Positions 33,765 to 45,668 of a DNA stretch of 64,000 bases are shown piece after piece. This stretch comes from Bombardia bombarda (Eukaryota; Ascomycota; Sordariomycetes; Sordariales; Lasiosphaeriaceae), in the NCBI GenBank assembly GCA_030512295.1, contig JAULSR010000002.1, forward strand, positions 8,060,001 to 8,124,000. Direction: 5' to 3'. The stretch's first letter is position 1, and each line of letters starts with the position of its first letter. The notes under the pieces are model-generated. The model searched no databases. It saw only the letters and a list, made by a program, of their open reading frames with translations, and was not told the DNA's origin. The translations under genes were made by a program, and so were the position numbers.

Positions 33765-36633
33765 CTATACCACAGGCTCATCCTTGACGGCCGCCTCGGG
33801 CTTGATGGCAGCCTCTTCCTCTACCTTGACGTTATCCGTCATTTCAACATCCTCGACCTTAACCTCCTCATCCTGAATATCCTCCATCTTGGTATCATCC
33901 TCCCCCTCCGTCTTGGCCTCAGCCGCCTCCGCCTCCGCCTTACCCTCCTCGCCCTTCTTCTCCTTGACCAGCGAGCCCAGGTTAACCAACGGGGTCGTGT
34001 CATTGTAGATTCTCAAGAGCATCGCGCTCCTGTCCTCCTTTGGAAGCATAAGGTTCAGCGACTGGAAGCTCTTCCACAGCGGCAGCGCCATGGTCTCACA
34101 AAACTCCTCGTCGTCGCCCTCGGGCTCGACGCGGAGGACGCAGCATCCAAGGCCGAGATCGCGAACGCGCTCGCCAATCTCGTTGAGCTTCTTGTACTCG
34201 TCGCCCGAGATCTTAGGGAACATCTCGACGAGGAGTCTCCTCAGCGTCTCCTTGTTCTTGAGCACCACGACCCGGTCCTCGCCAACGTAGCCGTGCAGAA
34301 TCGGCATGCCCTCCGACTGGATGCGCCAGCGGCAGACATCGGCGGACGGCGCGTCCTGCTTGACGAACATCTTGACACCGCCATGGATGAACTTGACGCC
34401 ACGGCCCTCGTTGTGCACGAGGATGTCGCGCACGAGAGCGCTCGTGTAGTAGATGGCCTTCGCCGGTTCGCCCATGGCGTTGCGCACCATGTAGCGGTCA
34501 GAGGGGAAGCGGGGCGAGATCTTGTAGAACTCGGTGACGCTCTTGATGACCTCGTTATCCGGCTGGAGATATTTGAAGGGCTCCTCATAAGGGCCTTGGG
34601 GCTTCCGTTTCCTTTCGGGCTGCTCAGGAGCTGCCGCGCTCGGCGTCTGGACTGTAGGGGTGGCAGTGGTGGAGTCTAATGACGCCACCTCCGGTGCAAC
34701 CTCAGTCACCTCGGTGACCTCGGTCATTGGCCCATCAGCAGTGCCTACGCCCTCGAATGAAGTGGCGACTTCGGTGGCAGGCTCGACGGCAGGCTCAGGG
34801 GCAGGCTCAGGAGCAGCCTCTACGGCAACCTCCGATACAGCCGGCTCGGCAATCAGGGGGATAGCCGCCTCCTGACCGTTAGTCTCCTCGGCTGTCTTCT
34901 GCTTCTTAAGAGCAGTCTCCTCAGTCTCGTTCTCTTCTAACGAGCGCTTGACACCGTTGGCACTGCCGTTAGTGGTAGCAGCAGCCTCCACAGTAGGCGC
35001 GGCAGCAGCAGCAGCAGTAGCCTGCTTCTTGGCGTCCTCGGGCTTCGCCTTGAACTCAGCCAACTTGTGCAATACGGTGATGAAGAAACCACCGGTATCC
35101 TGCTGATGGGCATAGACCCGCATGCAGCGATCGAGGGGCAGATCGACACAATCACCCTCGGTGATGGGGAACATGGTGTCGGCGAGACGGCTGGGTATAA
35201 CGCCCTCCTCCGACGACTGTGCAAACTCTTCAACCTCCTTCCACGAGTTCCATACGCGCCCAGACTTGTCTATTATTTGCCACTCCTTCAGGCCGAGTTT
35301 CCTCTTGAGGCCAGGGAGCTGGTTCTTGCAGTCGACAATCTCGATCTTGGAGGGTCCGCCGCACCTGTCGATAGCCGCCGACACAACAGACTCGTTCTCA
35401 ACCGGGTTCATGCTGCACGTCGAGTAGACGACGCGCCCGCCGGGCTTGAGCATCTGCAGAGCGCGGACGAGGATGCGCACCTGGGTGATGTGGAGACCCA
35501 AGGCACCGGCAGGCGCCCAGTCCTTCCACAGGTTGACGTTTTTGCGGAGCGTGCCGTCTCCCGAGCAGGGAACATCGGCAAGAATGCGGTCGAACTTGAG
35601 GTAGTTGGGCTTAGACGGGTCTGTAGGGTTCGAGATGCGGATGGAGGGATACATGGTGGCGTCGTGGTTGGTGACGACCATGTTGGGCGAGGACAGCCGC
35701 TTAAGCTGGTGGATAAGCATGTGGCTGCGCTTGTAGTCGGCATCGTTGGCGATCAACATGCCCGTGGCTCTGCCATCGTCACTGGGGTCGGCTTCTAGCT
35801 GGGCAGCTTCCTCCTCGAGGGTCTCCTCCGACTTGATCTCACCGTTCTCGGCGCCGAGGAACTTCCGTACGACTTGGCGAATGCGTGCCTCTTCACCACG
35901 ATGGATCATCTCCAGGAGCTGGGCAGCCTTGCTGCCGGGAGCGGCGCAAAGGTCGAGAGCGGTCATGCCGGGGCGGAGGTCCATGAGCAGAGGCGGGATC
36001 ATGCTGACCACCTCCTGTCTGCTGATGTTGCCGACGCTCGTCTCGGAGACCAAGAATTTCTGGAAGGCGGAAAAGGGAGGGAACTTTCGGATGACGTTCT
36101 TGGGCGTGGACATGGACCAGGCCAGGGAGTCGGGGTACCATGGCACAGGCTGAGGGGGGTTGACGAGGGTGCCTTCATGAGTGATGCGCGTAATCTCGGG
36201 GATGTATCTGTTCTGGAGCAGTCTCTTGACAGACAGGGCGTGTCTGAGGAGGAATTGGTAAGTATATGAGATTGTCTTAGTGGGTGAGGTGCGCATACCC
36301 TTTGGACCCGCAGAATCTGAAGCTGTTGGGGAGCTCCTTCTTCAGAGCAGCCCAGAACTCGGCCTTCTCCTCTTCGGGCAGTAGAAGCAGACCGTCGTAG
36401 TAGCGTTCGAATCGCTCGTTCTCCTTCTTGACCTCGGGGTATGTCGTGTAGGGGCGATGGCCGGCGGGGGCATCACGATGTCCTCCGCGACCTCCACGGT
36501 TACCACCGCGTCCGCCCTGCACGCATGTCAGTCATTGGTCTTGTATTTATCTAAAAGAAGAAATGCGCCTAGGCAGGGAATGAAGAATTGGCAGGACCAC
36601 GCATACCTTCTTGAATTTTCCACCGCGACCCAT
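33765..36633 (-). CDS. NCL1: tRNA (cytosine-5) methyltransferase Ncl1/Trm4 (NSUN2 family)
   Basis: Exons 36607-36633, 36299-36516 and 33765-36243, with introns 36517-36606 and 36244-36298, giving 907 residues. It starts MGRGGKFKK and an RGG-rich segment; PNSFRFCGSKG spans the second splice and joins HALSVKRLLQNRYIPEI. The SAM site is TALDLCAAPGSKAAQLLE (about 175), motif IV DVPCSGDGTLRKN (about 306), and the catalytic-Cys motif YSTCSMNPVENE (about 359). Both cysteines of the RNA m5C mechanism are therefore present. Yeast Trm4 makes m5C at tRNA positions 34, 40, 48 and 49; the same role is expected here, probably in the nucleus. It is about 220 residues longer than yeast Trm4 (684) because of an Ala/Glu/Thr-rich middle insert (about 520-640) and an acidic, Lys/Glu/Val-repeat C-terminus. 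Confidence 0.95.
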
Positions 36634-37140
36634 GTTTGCTGTCTCTCCAATTGAGAGTCTGAGAACGATTGTGATGGGTCCCAGTAATTTTTGTAGTCTC
36701 GGCCAAGCCAAAGTTGAGCCAAAGAACCATTGGAGAGAAGGAAAAAAATAAAATGGAGGCGCATGCGACAACTTGACAAGCTAAGCAGGAGCCGCACGCA
36801 CGCAGCGCTACAGTGTGGGGGAGGGGAACATAAAGAGGGGCAGCAAAAATAATTAAGTTACCAACTAGGTAGCCAGTATGGAGCCAATATTCATCGCCTT
36901 ATTATCCATGCACTGAACGATAGGGGTATTCATTGAAGGCCGTCGAATCATGGGAGAGGATATCGCCAAACAGCGACATTTTTATATTACGACCCCGTCG
37001 TTGTATTCTAATATTTACTGTTACATATATACATATATAAATTTACATCCATTTCCTGAGTTCATGCCTTCAGATGCTTTCATACCAGACCCAACTATTA
37101 GACGCAAAGTTCTCAGATGGCTCCCCTCCCTACACCCAAC
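36634..37140. other. Spacer between NCL1 promoter and MTG2 3' end
   Basis: 507 bp, AT-rich, with no gene seen. An ACTAGGTAG motif lies near 36865. Confidence 0.4.
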
Positions 37141-38895
37141 TCAGCCATCAAGTAAGCCCACAGTCCAATGCACCACCCTGTCCACCCCATGACCGTTAAT
37201 GGCACTGACAGGAATGGCTGTGCAATTGTCCGTCCATGCCCCCTTGACACCACTAGGATGCGGCTCAATCCCATCCGTGATGCTATCGAGATAGCTTCTC
37301 AGCTCCTTGAAGTTCTCCTGCGTGTCAGGCAAATCTCCTTTCGTCGCTACCACGAACCAGGGCTTTGCTGCGATGTGCAGGCCAGTGGGATCCGGTGTCG
37401 GGATGTAGTCAGCCATGGCCTTGGTGGGCGGCCACCACTCATCGGTATGAAGAGCCTCCTCCTCCTGCTCAGTGCCGGCCTCGGCGCGCCAGTCAATCCT
37501 GGCCGCACGCTCCCGGTCACGCTCCTCGTCTTCGCGCATCTGCGCATAGAGTCCAACCTCGTTCCACAGCGCCTTCAACGCCTCGACAGCATTTCCAGCT
37601 GCTAGGTCGATGACAAAGGCAAGCACACCGGCTCGCTCCACGTGGCGTAGGAACTCAATGCCGAGACCCTTGTCGAGGTGCGCGCCCTCGATTAGTCCCG
37701 GGATATCGGCAATGGTGAAGCTGGTCCGCAGCTTGAGCTCCGTCTCGGGCTCGTCGTCCTCGCCATAAGGATCGATAGGATTCGCCGCCGTGGCCTGTCG
37801 GCGGAAGCTCGTGACCTTCGGGCGACCCTTGTTATTGTCAAGAACAACTGTGCCAATGTTTGGCTGCAACGTAGTGAAGGCCCAGGAGCCCACTCGGGCT
37901 CGGCTGTTGCTCAGCGAGCGCAGCAGGGTGCTCTTGCCGGCATTTGGCAGCCCGACCAGGCCAACATCTGCGAGAAGCTTCAGTTCGAGCTCAATCTGCA
38001 TAGACATGGCGTCCTCTCCCTTGGTCGCAAACATCGGCCTGGGCCGCTCCTTGGACACAAAATGGGGATTTCCAAGCCCACCTATGCCACCGGCAGCAAG
38101 GAGGATTGGCCGTGGCGTTGGCCGGGACAAATCCAGGTGCAGCGGACCCCGGGGCTGGGTAAACAAGCGCTCGCGGATAGGGAGCGGCGGGAGCGTGATT
38201 CTTCTTGCTTCTGATGACGAGACTCCTGGGTAAAGCAGCCACTTTTCCCTGTCTTTGTCATCGGCCTCATCTTCCTCTTCGTTGGCTTCTGCCTCGGCCT
38301 CAGCCTGTCGCTCCTCCCGCTCCCGGTCGCGCGCGTTCTGCGTCATGGGCGCCTTTTTCTGTTGCCGCCTCGTCTTCTGGTAGAAGGCCTCGTCGGCTTC
38401 TGGGTCCTGCCGGCTCAGCTCCGTGAGGATGGTGCCAACCGGGACGGTGATGACGACGTCGTCGCCGCGCGGGCCTCCCCTGGAGCTGCCCTGGCCGTGT
38501 TTCCCCCTACCGGCGCGCACAAAGCTCTTTCGAGACAGTTTGTGTAGCGATGTCTCGCCGTGTACAGCCTGGATGTAGACGTTGCCGCCATGGCCACCGT
38601 CGCCTCCGTTTGCGGGCCCTTCCTCGACGTAGGCCTCCTTCAAGAAGGCAATGCAGCCATGGCCACCGGCGCCGGCGTAGACGGTCAGCTTGGCCTTGTC
38701 GGCAAAGGACGACATTGAGTAGTCGTCGGGAGTAGGGTTGAGTCGAGTGGCCGACTTGGCATGGTTGGTACTGCTGCGGCGCTTGGCAGCCACGCCGACG
38801 GCGACGGCGGCAGCAAGACCATTAGAGTGACTGAAGGATGGGTAGAGAAACGGTAGAAAGGCCCGCGGGCTAGGGGAGCATCGACAGGACATCAT
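37141..38895 (-). CDS. MTG2: Mitochondrial Obg-family GTPase (Mtg2)
   Basis: Single exon, 584 residues. The N-terminus (MMSCRCSPSPRAFLPFLYPS...) is Ser/Arg-rich and presequence-like. The Obg domain follows with its Gly-rich repeats: FADKAKLTVYAGAGGHGC, GPANGGDGGHGGNVY and RAGRGKHGQGSSRGG. The G domain has GLPNAGKSTLLRSLS (P-loop, about 314), DIPGLIEGAHLDKGLG (switch II, about 395), a VATKGD variant of NKxD (about 515) and SAINGHG (G5, about 561). Obg GTPases assist large ribosomal subunit assembly; yeast Mtg2 does so at the mitochondrial inner membrane. A charged, Lys/Glu-rich insert (about 170-215, EREERQAEAEAEANEEEDEAD) splits the Obg domain and is absent from bacterial Obg. It is about 65 residues longer than yeast Mtg2, mainly from that insert. 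Confidence 0.94.
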   Translation of the reverse strand: MMSCRCSPSPRAFLPFLYPSFSHSNGLAAAVAVGVAAKRRSSTNHAKSATRLNPTPDDYSMSSFADKAKLTVYAGAGGHGCIAFLKEAYVEEGPANGGDGGHGGNVYIQAVHGETSLHKLSRKSFVRAGRGKHGQGSSRGGPRGDDVVITVPVGTILTELSRQDPEADEAFYQKTRRQQKKAPMTQNARDREREERQAEAEAEANEEEDEADDKDREKWLLYPGVSSSEARRITLPPLPIRERLFTQPRGPLHLDLSRPTPRPILLAAGGIGGLGNPHFVSKERPRPMFATKGEDAMSMQIELELKLLADVGLVGLPNAGKSTLLRSLSNSRARVGSWAFTTLQPNIGTVVLDNNKGRPKVTSFRRQATAANPIDPYGEDDEPETELKLRTSFTIADIPGLIEGAHLDKGLGIEFLRHVERAGVLAFVIDLAAGNAVEALKALWNEVGLYAQMREDEERDRERAARIDWRAEAGTEQEEEALHTDEWWPPTKAMADYIPTPDPTGLHIAAKPWFVVATKGDLPDTQENFKELRSYLDSITDGIEPHPSGVKGAWTDNCTAIPVSAINGHGVDRVVHWTVGLLDG

Positions 38896-41172
38896 GAGAG
38901 CGATTGCATATGCTCGCGACCTAGGCCAGAGCCGTGGGATCTCTTTTTTAAAATTTCGAGGATGCGCGCGCGTAACTGGTTGGAGATCAATGCGCTCTTG
39001 CCCAGGTCATCGACATGGTGCCACTGGCAAGCCACCGGCGGGAAATTTGAGAGCCAAGAGAACTTGCTGGGGCTGACAGTGACTGGCGGGACAGGATTGA
39101 CTGCTGGCGGGCGCCCGATTAGATAGTGAGCGCGCTATAATCACCGGGGGGTACGGGTAGTGTGCTGAATGCGATGCACGGGTCCGTTCCTTCCTCTTCT
39201 TGACCCCTCTGAAGGAAGGAACGGACGGTCCCGGCAAAGGGTCGGCGGCGGCTTCCAGGTTTTTGTTTGTTTCAGAACTCAGAAAACAGACTTTCATCTT
39301 TCTACAATCTCGCCCAGGACGGGCGGGTTGTGCATACCGTTCCCTCTTATACCTCTTTTCATTCTGTGGCGCTCAACGTCGAGAAACTAAGCCGTCTAGC
39401 CCCTGTCTCGCCCGCGTTTCCGCCCTCGGATCGTCTCTGCGAGTGGCCAGGGATGGTTGGCATTGCCTGCGGTGTACCCAGTAATTTTGTCTCCAATTCA
39501 GACCAGAGATGCACCACCCCGACGCGGGCGAGTGGATTCATGATGGCCAGCAGAGTATTGCCCAACTGCCCCCCCCTCGAACCCCCCTCTCGGCCTCTCG
39601 GCGGTCTGCCAACCTCCATCTTTCCCTTGAGCCGCCCCCTCAGCTCAGCGCCCACAGCAGCTCCATCTTCAATGGATGGTGCCAGCTTCTCCACTGTCCA
39701 CACATAAAGCCAACGCCTGCTGTCGGGTCGGACAGCACAGCGGATATGTCTGAAGAGAAGAGGAGGCGGATACGCGGTTCCAGCATCCTTAATCCCGTAT
39801 TGCCCGGGCGAGAAGGAGGGCATAGAGCAGCGGCAGAAACCTAACATATCTATCGATAGATATATGCGCAATAAAATAGCATGATACTTTTTGGCACTCA
39901 TTCGTCTTGTTAGGGCACTCGCCCTCGACTTTTCTCTCCATCCGTCGTCTCCTCCTTTTCCCTTCTCCTTTTCTCCTCCCCCGGTTCCCCCGTCTTTCCC
40001 TGGATGCAGCAGCCGCCGCCAGCAAGTCCGTCGTCTCCAGACCGACCTCTCTATAATAATTCCTTCTCCACCCCCGTCGTGGCTCTCGGCACCGCATCTT
40101 CTGCCTGTCACCCTCCATCGCGGACGTCGTGCTGCGACTGACTGCGAATCGTTGTCTTACATAACGAATCATCCATCACCTCTCGCCCGCCTTGACTGCA
40201 CATCAACCCACCACCACCCCCAACCTGAAAGCTTGGTTGCTTGGGTAGTGTGTGCAAACGGCATCGGACGCGATCGAGGTTAATTGGGTCCACCCCCAGA
40301 CCAGGTCGTCGCGGAGTGGTCGAGAGGAAATTGGGCCGCTGCACGCTGCAGACCACTGCTGCCAGAGGCCCGCATTCGAGCCACGACACAGATTTCCAAA
40401 CTAAACGTGGTTAAGCCTGCCTTGGGGTTTCTTTTGGGTTGTCTTGCGTGAGCGAGCGAGCGAGCCAGCCAGCCAGCCAGCTGCCGTCAACTCAACTTAG
40501 CTCAACTCACTCCATTCCCAGTCATCAGCTCTTCCTGCTGCGTGCTGTTGCTGCAACTTCTCTATCTCTCAGCCAAAGAGAGCTGCTCGTCGTCCCCCTT
40601 CGAGTCTGCTCCGGTTGTCTGTCCGTCCGTCTGTCTGCCGCTCTGTCATCCTCGCGGCCGTCCTCCCACTACACACTACCACAGCTGCCATCACTACTAC
40701 CGACGTGTGTTGTATTGATTGTCCCTCTACGCACTCGTCTCGTGCGTCGTCTCTGCGGTGGTTGCAGTCTTGTGCCATCCCCCCTCCAATCCCTTTCTCT
40801 ACTACCGCCGCATACTCCCAAGCTACAAGAGTACGCCTCGCGTACTTGCTTGAACAGACAGGTCAGTCAGTCCATCCACTCATCAACCTCCCTTCTCACG
40901 TCGTCCTGTCCCTGCTGTTGTTTGGCTCTCCTTATCTCTGTCCCTCTTTCTCGTGTCCCTTGTTCAAACATATACTCTTCCCCTCCCCGCCTTCTCCCCA
41001 TCTTTCTTCTGGGCTGGACCCTACCATCGATCATTGTTATGAGAACCCAGAATGTCTGTAGTGGACGCAATACCACCTTTATCTGTACTACTACCAGTTG
41101 GAGCCAGCTTTTGTTTGGCCGCATGATTCACCAAATTCTTTCCCCCGCCGTTTGCATCTTCGACGCTAAACC
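38896..41172. promoter_or_regulatory. Divergent 2.3-kb spacer with pyrimidine-rich leader
   Basis: Between MTG2 (-) and the RD-repeat protein gene (+). From about 39900 to 41160 the plus strand is strongly C/T-rich with tandem GAGC/AGCC units (40450-40480) and TCTG/TCCG units (40615-40640). This resembles long fungal 5' leaders. Open frames here are composed of Ser/Pro/Leu only, and I do not accept them as genes. Confidence 0.45.
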
Positions 41173-42025
41173 ATGTATACCAGAGATTATCAGTATAAAC
41201 CGAGGAAGTCGGTCATCAGGATGGATCCGGATTGTGCCATATGTCATGCTCCGGCCACATTGGCCTGCGATTGCGAGGCAAAGGGCCTCGAGGTGGCCGT
41301 CCGCCAGGCCGAGGCACGCATGATGCAGTCGATATACAACGACATACGGTCAGCATATACTTTCATCTCATCCTGTCCTTGCTCTATCCCAAACTCACAA
41401 CCATGCTAACCCCATTCGCAGTTCATGGGTGCGGGCTCACGCACAAGATTACATACTCGAGTACTTCCGGCTCCTGACGGAACGCCGCAAGACGGCACAC
41501 GCACAGCATCTTGAGCACATCACAGCTCACGCCTACCGCTACTACCACTCGCCTCCGCATCCCAACGAGATCGCCGCCGCACAGGCCCAGCTGAAGCGAG
41601 GCATCGACGAGGACTGGCAGGCCTCTGTCCAGCGCTACCCAGAAGTGCTCGAGTACTTTTACAGTCTGGTCGAACTGACACTGCCCGACGACAACGAAGC
41701 GGCCGTCAAGGACCCTCCACTCAGCGCCCTCAATGGCTCCCGAAAGGCTGGGCGGCGTGCCGGCGCCGCGACGACGGTAGCGAGCGGGCCCAGCTTCGCC
41801 CACGACCGAGACATTCGAGATATACGAGACATGCGAGACATTCGCGACATGCGCGACATGCGAGAGATGCCCATGCCCCGCGAAATCCCCGGCCTCGCCC
41901 GAGGCCGGACCCCACCCCCGTTGGAGGCGATCCGGGAGCGGAGGACGCCCGCACCGCGCGATCGGAGGAGCGCATACAGGCCCCCACCACCGCCACCACC
42001 AACTTCGTACTTTCCGCCGTACTAA
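41173..42025 (+). CDS. Conserved fungal protein with N-terminal Cys cluster and RDI/RDM repeat tail
   Basis: Exons 41173-41348 and 41422-42025, with an intron at 41349-41421 (GTCAGC...TTCGCAG), giving 259 residues. The N-terminus carries DPDCAICHAPATLACDCEAKG, four Cys and one His spaced like a small zinc knuckle (CX2CH...CXC). A helical, highly regular core follows: RSWVRAHAQDYILEYFRLLTE, HAQHLEHITAHAYRYYHSPP and QRYPEVLEYFYSLVELTLP. The tail is disordered and basic: near-perfect three-residue repeats of Arg-Asp-Ile/Met (about 210-228), then Arg/Pro-rich sequence ending in a Pro run and TSYFPPY. The core looks strongly conserved, but I cannot attach a function. A 1.2-kb C/T-rich leader precedes it. 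Confidence 0.82.
41808..41866 (+). repeat. Degenerate 9-bp coding repeat (Arg-Asp-Ile/Met)
   Basis: Six to seven copies of a CGAGACATN-type unit in frame, giving alternating Arg-Asp-hydrophobic triplets in the tail of the preceding gene's product. Confidence 0.85.
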
Positions 42026-45000
42026 TCTGATGATGATGACGAGCTTGCTTATTTACTAAGCACGGCGTGGCATTATAACCGACCTTTTTGCAGAAGCCAG
42101 TCCCGACACTGGGTGATGGCTGGTGACCAACAAGCAAGGGAAGGCATCCTTGCGATCATTGTCGTCGTCGTCTAAGTTGAACCCTCTCTTGTACCACTTC
42201 TCCGGTACACATATCCCACTGTTGCGTACGTACAGTCAAACGTACCACTGCTACTACCCATCTTTGCGATACATATCATCGGCGTGAAATACCAAGGCCA
42301 TGGCATGGCGTCTGCGTTTTTCCTTTTTTCGAGAGGTTACCCAACTCACTGCCTTGCCGGGATCACACATTTGTTTCTTTTGTGCATAGCCCAGCCGCCG
42401 TGCTCCCGCTTGTGCTCTCCTCTGTTTTTTTTTGGATTCTTCTAGGTTTAGCAACATGATTTGTTCACAGCAGCAAGGACTCGAACTCGGGGACCACGAT
42501 AGGGGCCTTTTTTTCTCTGGCTTTTTGAACGCCGATCAAACATCTTATTTGCAAGGCTGGATGGCGGAATGGAATGGATTTTGCAACGGACGGAAACGGA
42601 TCGGATAGGGACGGTTTTACTTTTATGATTGCGGTTTCTTTTTCTTTTGACTTTCTCTCGGTTGTTGGTTGACCTGAGCTTGTTGTCACATATGACCTGG
42701 CGTTTGGTGGTAACCCGTGCTTTTTGTCTACAGACATTACTTACTGCCTGGGGACTCTTTTTGTTTATTTGGTTTGGATTACAGATGACCGCCATGTGGG
42801 AATAGGTCAGTCGCCATCGCATCATGTTATTGCAAGCAAGATTGGAACGAAACGAAAAGGGGCGGAATGGAGTGGATGGGGTGTTTGTTGTTGTTAATTC
42901 AAACTATAGCCGGCGGATACGCCTTCGGATCGGCCTGAACTGGACTGGACTACGATATCTATTCGCTTTGTTCATGTGGCTGGCCAGCGAGCGGACGAGG
43001 TGTCCTTTTTTATTTCCTGGAAGTGCTATTTCTTCTTTTTGTACATAACCAACATACATATTGTTATCAAATCTGAGAATACTTGTAATCTCTGCCACGT
43101 TTGGGTGTCTTTGCCTATAGATGGGATGGGACGGGACCTTTTTGAGATCAAAGTATTTACATCCAAGGTCCGACTGAGCTAGCTGGCTGAGAAAGGGTCT
43201 TGCAAGCCCCAGCTCGTGATAGGGAATAGGTAGGTATTGCTACACGAGATGTCTCGGCCTGGTATGTCTTGTTCAGCAATGGCCGGAGCGATGTCGGCTG
43301 GTCGGCTACCTCTGATATTGCATATTGCATGGCAACAAAATTAAAACAAGCAAAGAAATGGGACTGTAAAGAAGCCAGATAGGTGCCCGATATTCTCTTG
43401 TTTCTCCTATGAACACCCCTATTGTACAGTCGGTGACGGATGGATGGCGTAGAGAGAGCTCAGATACTACCTACCCATCAGCAGAATGCTAACAGATAGA
43501 TAGACAGAAAGATAGTACCTAGGAAGGGTTACAGATTGAAGTGAGGGGGTCAGAGATACCGATTGGTCAGGTAAACTATCTTAGATAGATATGAGTCTAT
43601 GTGCAGACGCGACTGAACTGTGCGTAAGGAAATGCACCTTCTTGTTGTTGGGATAGATAGATCGATACCCAACAGCCCCCAACTACCTACTAGAATACTA
43701 TCACCGTGTTCCACCTCTCTTCTCCTCTTCCTCTTTATGTTGTCCCTTTCTCCGTTAGTTTTGGTAGTTGGGTGGTCAGGCACACTCGGGCTTACTCCTT
43801 TGGGCAGAAAAGGAAGAAGAGGAAGAGGAAGAAGAGAAAGTAGACGATAGAGCAAACCAGGCCAGTTAGTAACCACCAGGCTCGCTTGCCAGCCAGCCTA
43901 CTTGATTGCGTGATGGACTGACAGCACAAAAATGGCATAGTATACCGTGCAGCAGTAGGTGTGTCTATATGAACGTATATATTTCCCCTAGGGTACGTGC
44001 AAAGAGAGAAAAATGAAAGAAAAAAAAATAGACTCCACCATGATCCTCAAACCAATGGGTAAGCAAGTAAGCAAGTGGAATTCTACTCTTCCGTCGATTG
44101 CTCTCACAGACTCACACACAGTACATAGTACACCGTTTCCATCTTTGAAGATCCAGCCTCTGTAAAGAGAGAGTCACGCGGGCGTCTGCATACTTGCTTT
44201 GCTCTTCCCCCCCTCCTATCCATTCATCAGTTTCGCCCACACGCATGTAGCTTGGAAACAATTCTAGGTGGATGTTGGGTATATAACTGGTCAGTCAGTC
44301 ACTCAGTAGGGACCCCCGCATCTGCCTACATTGCATCGCATCGCATCTCGGGCAAGACAGACAACAAGGCAAAAACACGTACATGTATGTACATAGATTG
44401 GGAGGCATGCATGTAATGGCTGCATGCAACGAGCTGCTGCTATCCGATGGCGATTCACGTAAAAAAGAAACAGACGGATGGCCGCCTATATAATGGAGGG
44501 AAGAGTGTCATGTGTATGTATGCATCCATCCAAAGACGGGACGGTACTTCTCAAGTATCGAATGCAAGGTTGGTGAAGTTATGTACATAGCACCACCATC
44601 ATCAGCCCTCTAGTCTACCTGCCCAAGGTATCTGTCTACTTGGGCGCTGCTGTGCCTTTTGCTGGTCCTTCGTTGTATAAACACATGTCGTCTGCCTCAC
44701 TAAGTAAGTGTACTAGCAAAAGTCATCGATGTCATGGTACTACACTAAGACGGACTGAAGCATGCGGAGTCTAGCTGGCTGTCTAGCTGGCGTATATGTG
44801 GGCGGCGGGCGGCAGTGTGGTCTCGAAAGGGACGACAACAAAACCGTGGATGACGGGAAACGCATTTGAGAATAATAAATACCTTGCCTACCTCCCTACT
44901 TTATGTAAATAGATAAAAGGCCTCATGCACATCCAAAAAGACAAGACAGAAAAACAGCACGTCAACTCTTTACCCATTTACTATTATCTAACATCTCCTT

Positions 45001-45668
45001 TTATATCTCTCTCATTTTCTGTCTCTCATTTTCTGTCTCTCATTTTCTGTCTCTCATTTTCTGTCTCTCATTTTCTGTCTCTCTTTCTCTCTACCAATCA
45101 ATTTATTTCTCGACTCAGACACCGCAGAGGGAGAAAAAAAAGCAGCATCTTTCCTAGAAATATGTATGAACAAACAGGCACGTAGAGAGGCAGGAAGGTA
45201 CGCTCCCCTTTCACCCATTCACGCAGGCAAGCTGCTGCTGCCTGCCCTGCCCGAGAGAGATACCTGAGGTAAGTAAGAAAAAAGGATGATGCTTCCTCTT
45301 TTCTCTTTTTTTTTTTGACATCCTAACCTTGCCCCCCAAGCCAACCGCTAACGCAACAGAGCAAATAAAAAGAATAGAGAGGAGAAATGGGGGGAAAACA
45401 GACAAAATATATGAATGGATGGATGGATGAACGGATGGACAGAGATGAACAAAAAAGGTTTGTGATCAACAAATGCTAAAATATGATATGCACGCAAAGA
45501 TTCCTTTCTTTTTTTTCTCCTCCCTTCTTCCCTTCACCTTCCGGCCCCATGTCGAGACGAGAAAAGAAATACCAAAAAAAGAATAGTCGGCATAGCATGA
45601 GGAAAGAGCTGGGTTAAAAAAAGTGGTGTGTTGTGTGTTGTTTGTGTATGGCAAAGCAACTAGAAAAG
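42026..45668. other. 3.6-kb convergent spacer rich in simple repeats
   Basis: Between the RD-repeat gene (+) and BFR1 (-), so no promoter is required here. I see no coding gene. Content: AGGTAGGTA and CCTAGG motifs (43230, 43515), AGATAGAT runs (43495-43515), GTACATGTATGTACATA near 44380, a 14-bp minisatellite (45007-45083) and GGAT repeats (45415-45440). An unannotated non-coding transcript is possible but unsupported. Confidence 0.5.
45007..45083. repeat. 14-bp minisatellite, about 5.5 copies
   Basis: Unit TCTCTCATTTTCTG repeated almost without change, followed by a CTCT tail. It lies about 590 bp beyond the BFR1 stop codon. Confidence 0.95.

Noticed and set aside
39359..40111. 250-codon minus-strand frame upstream of MTG2
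   Set aside because: Arg/Gly-rich complement of C/T-rich DNA with no recognisable motif.
40305..40392. tRNA-like sequence (GCGGAGTGGTCGAGAGG ... GCATTCGAGCCACGAC)
   Set aside because: D-arm and acceptor ends look tRNA-like, but the T-stem has several mismatches, position 53 is not G, and no clean anticodon stem forms.
40439..41323. 294-codon plus-strand frame ahead of the RD-repeat gene
   Set aside because: Ser/Leu/Pro-only composition from C/T-rich DNA and overlap with the real first exon in another frame.
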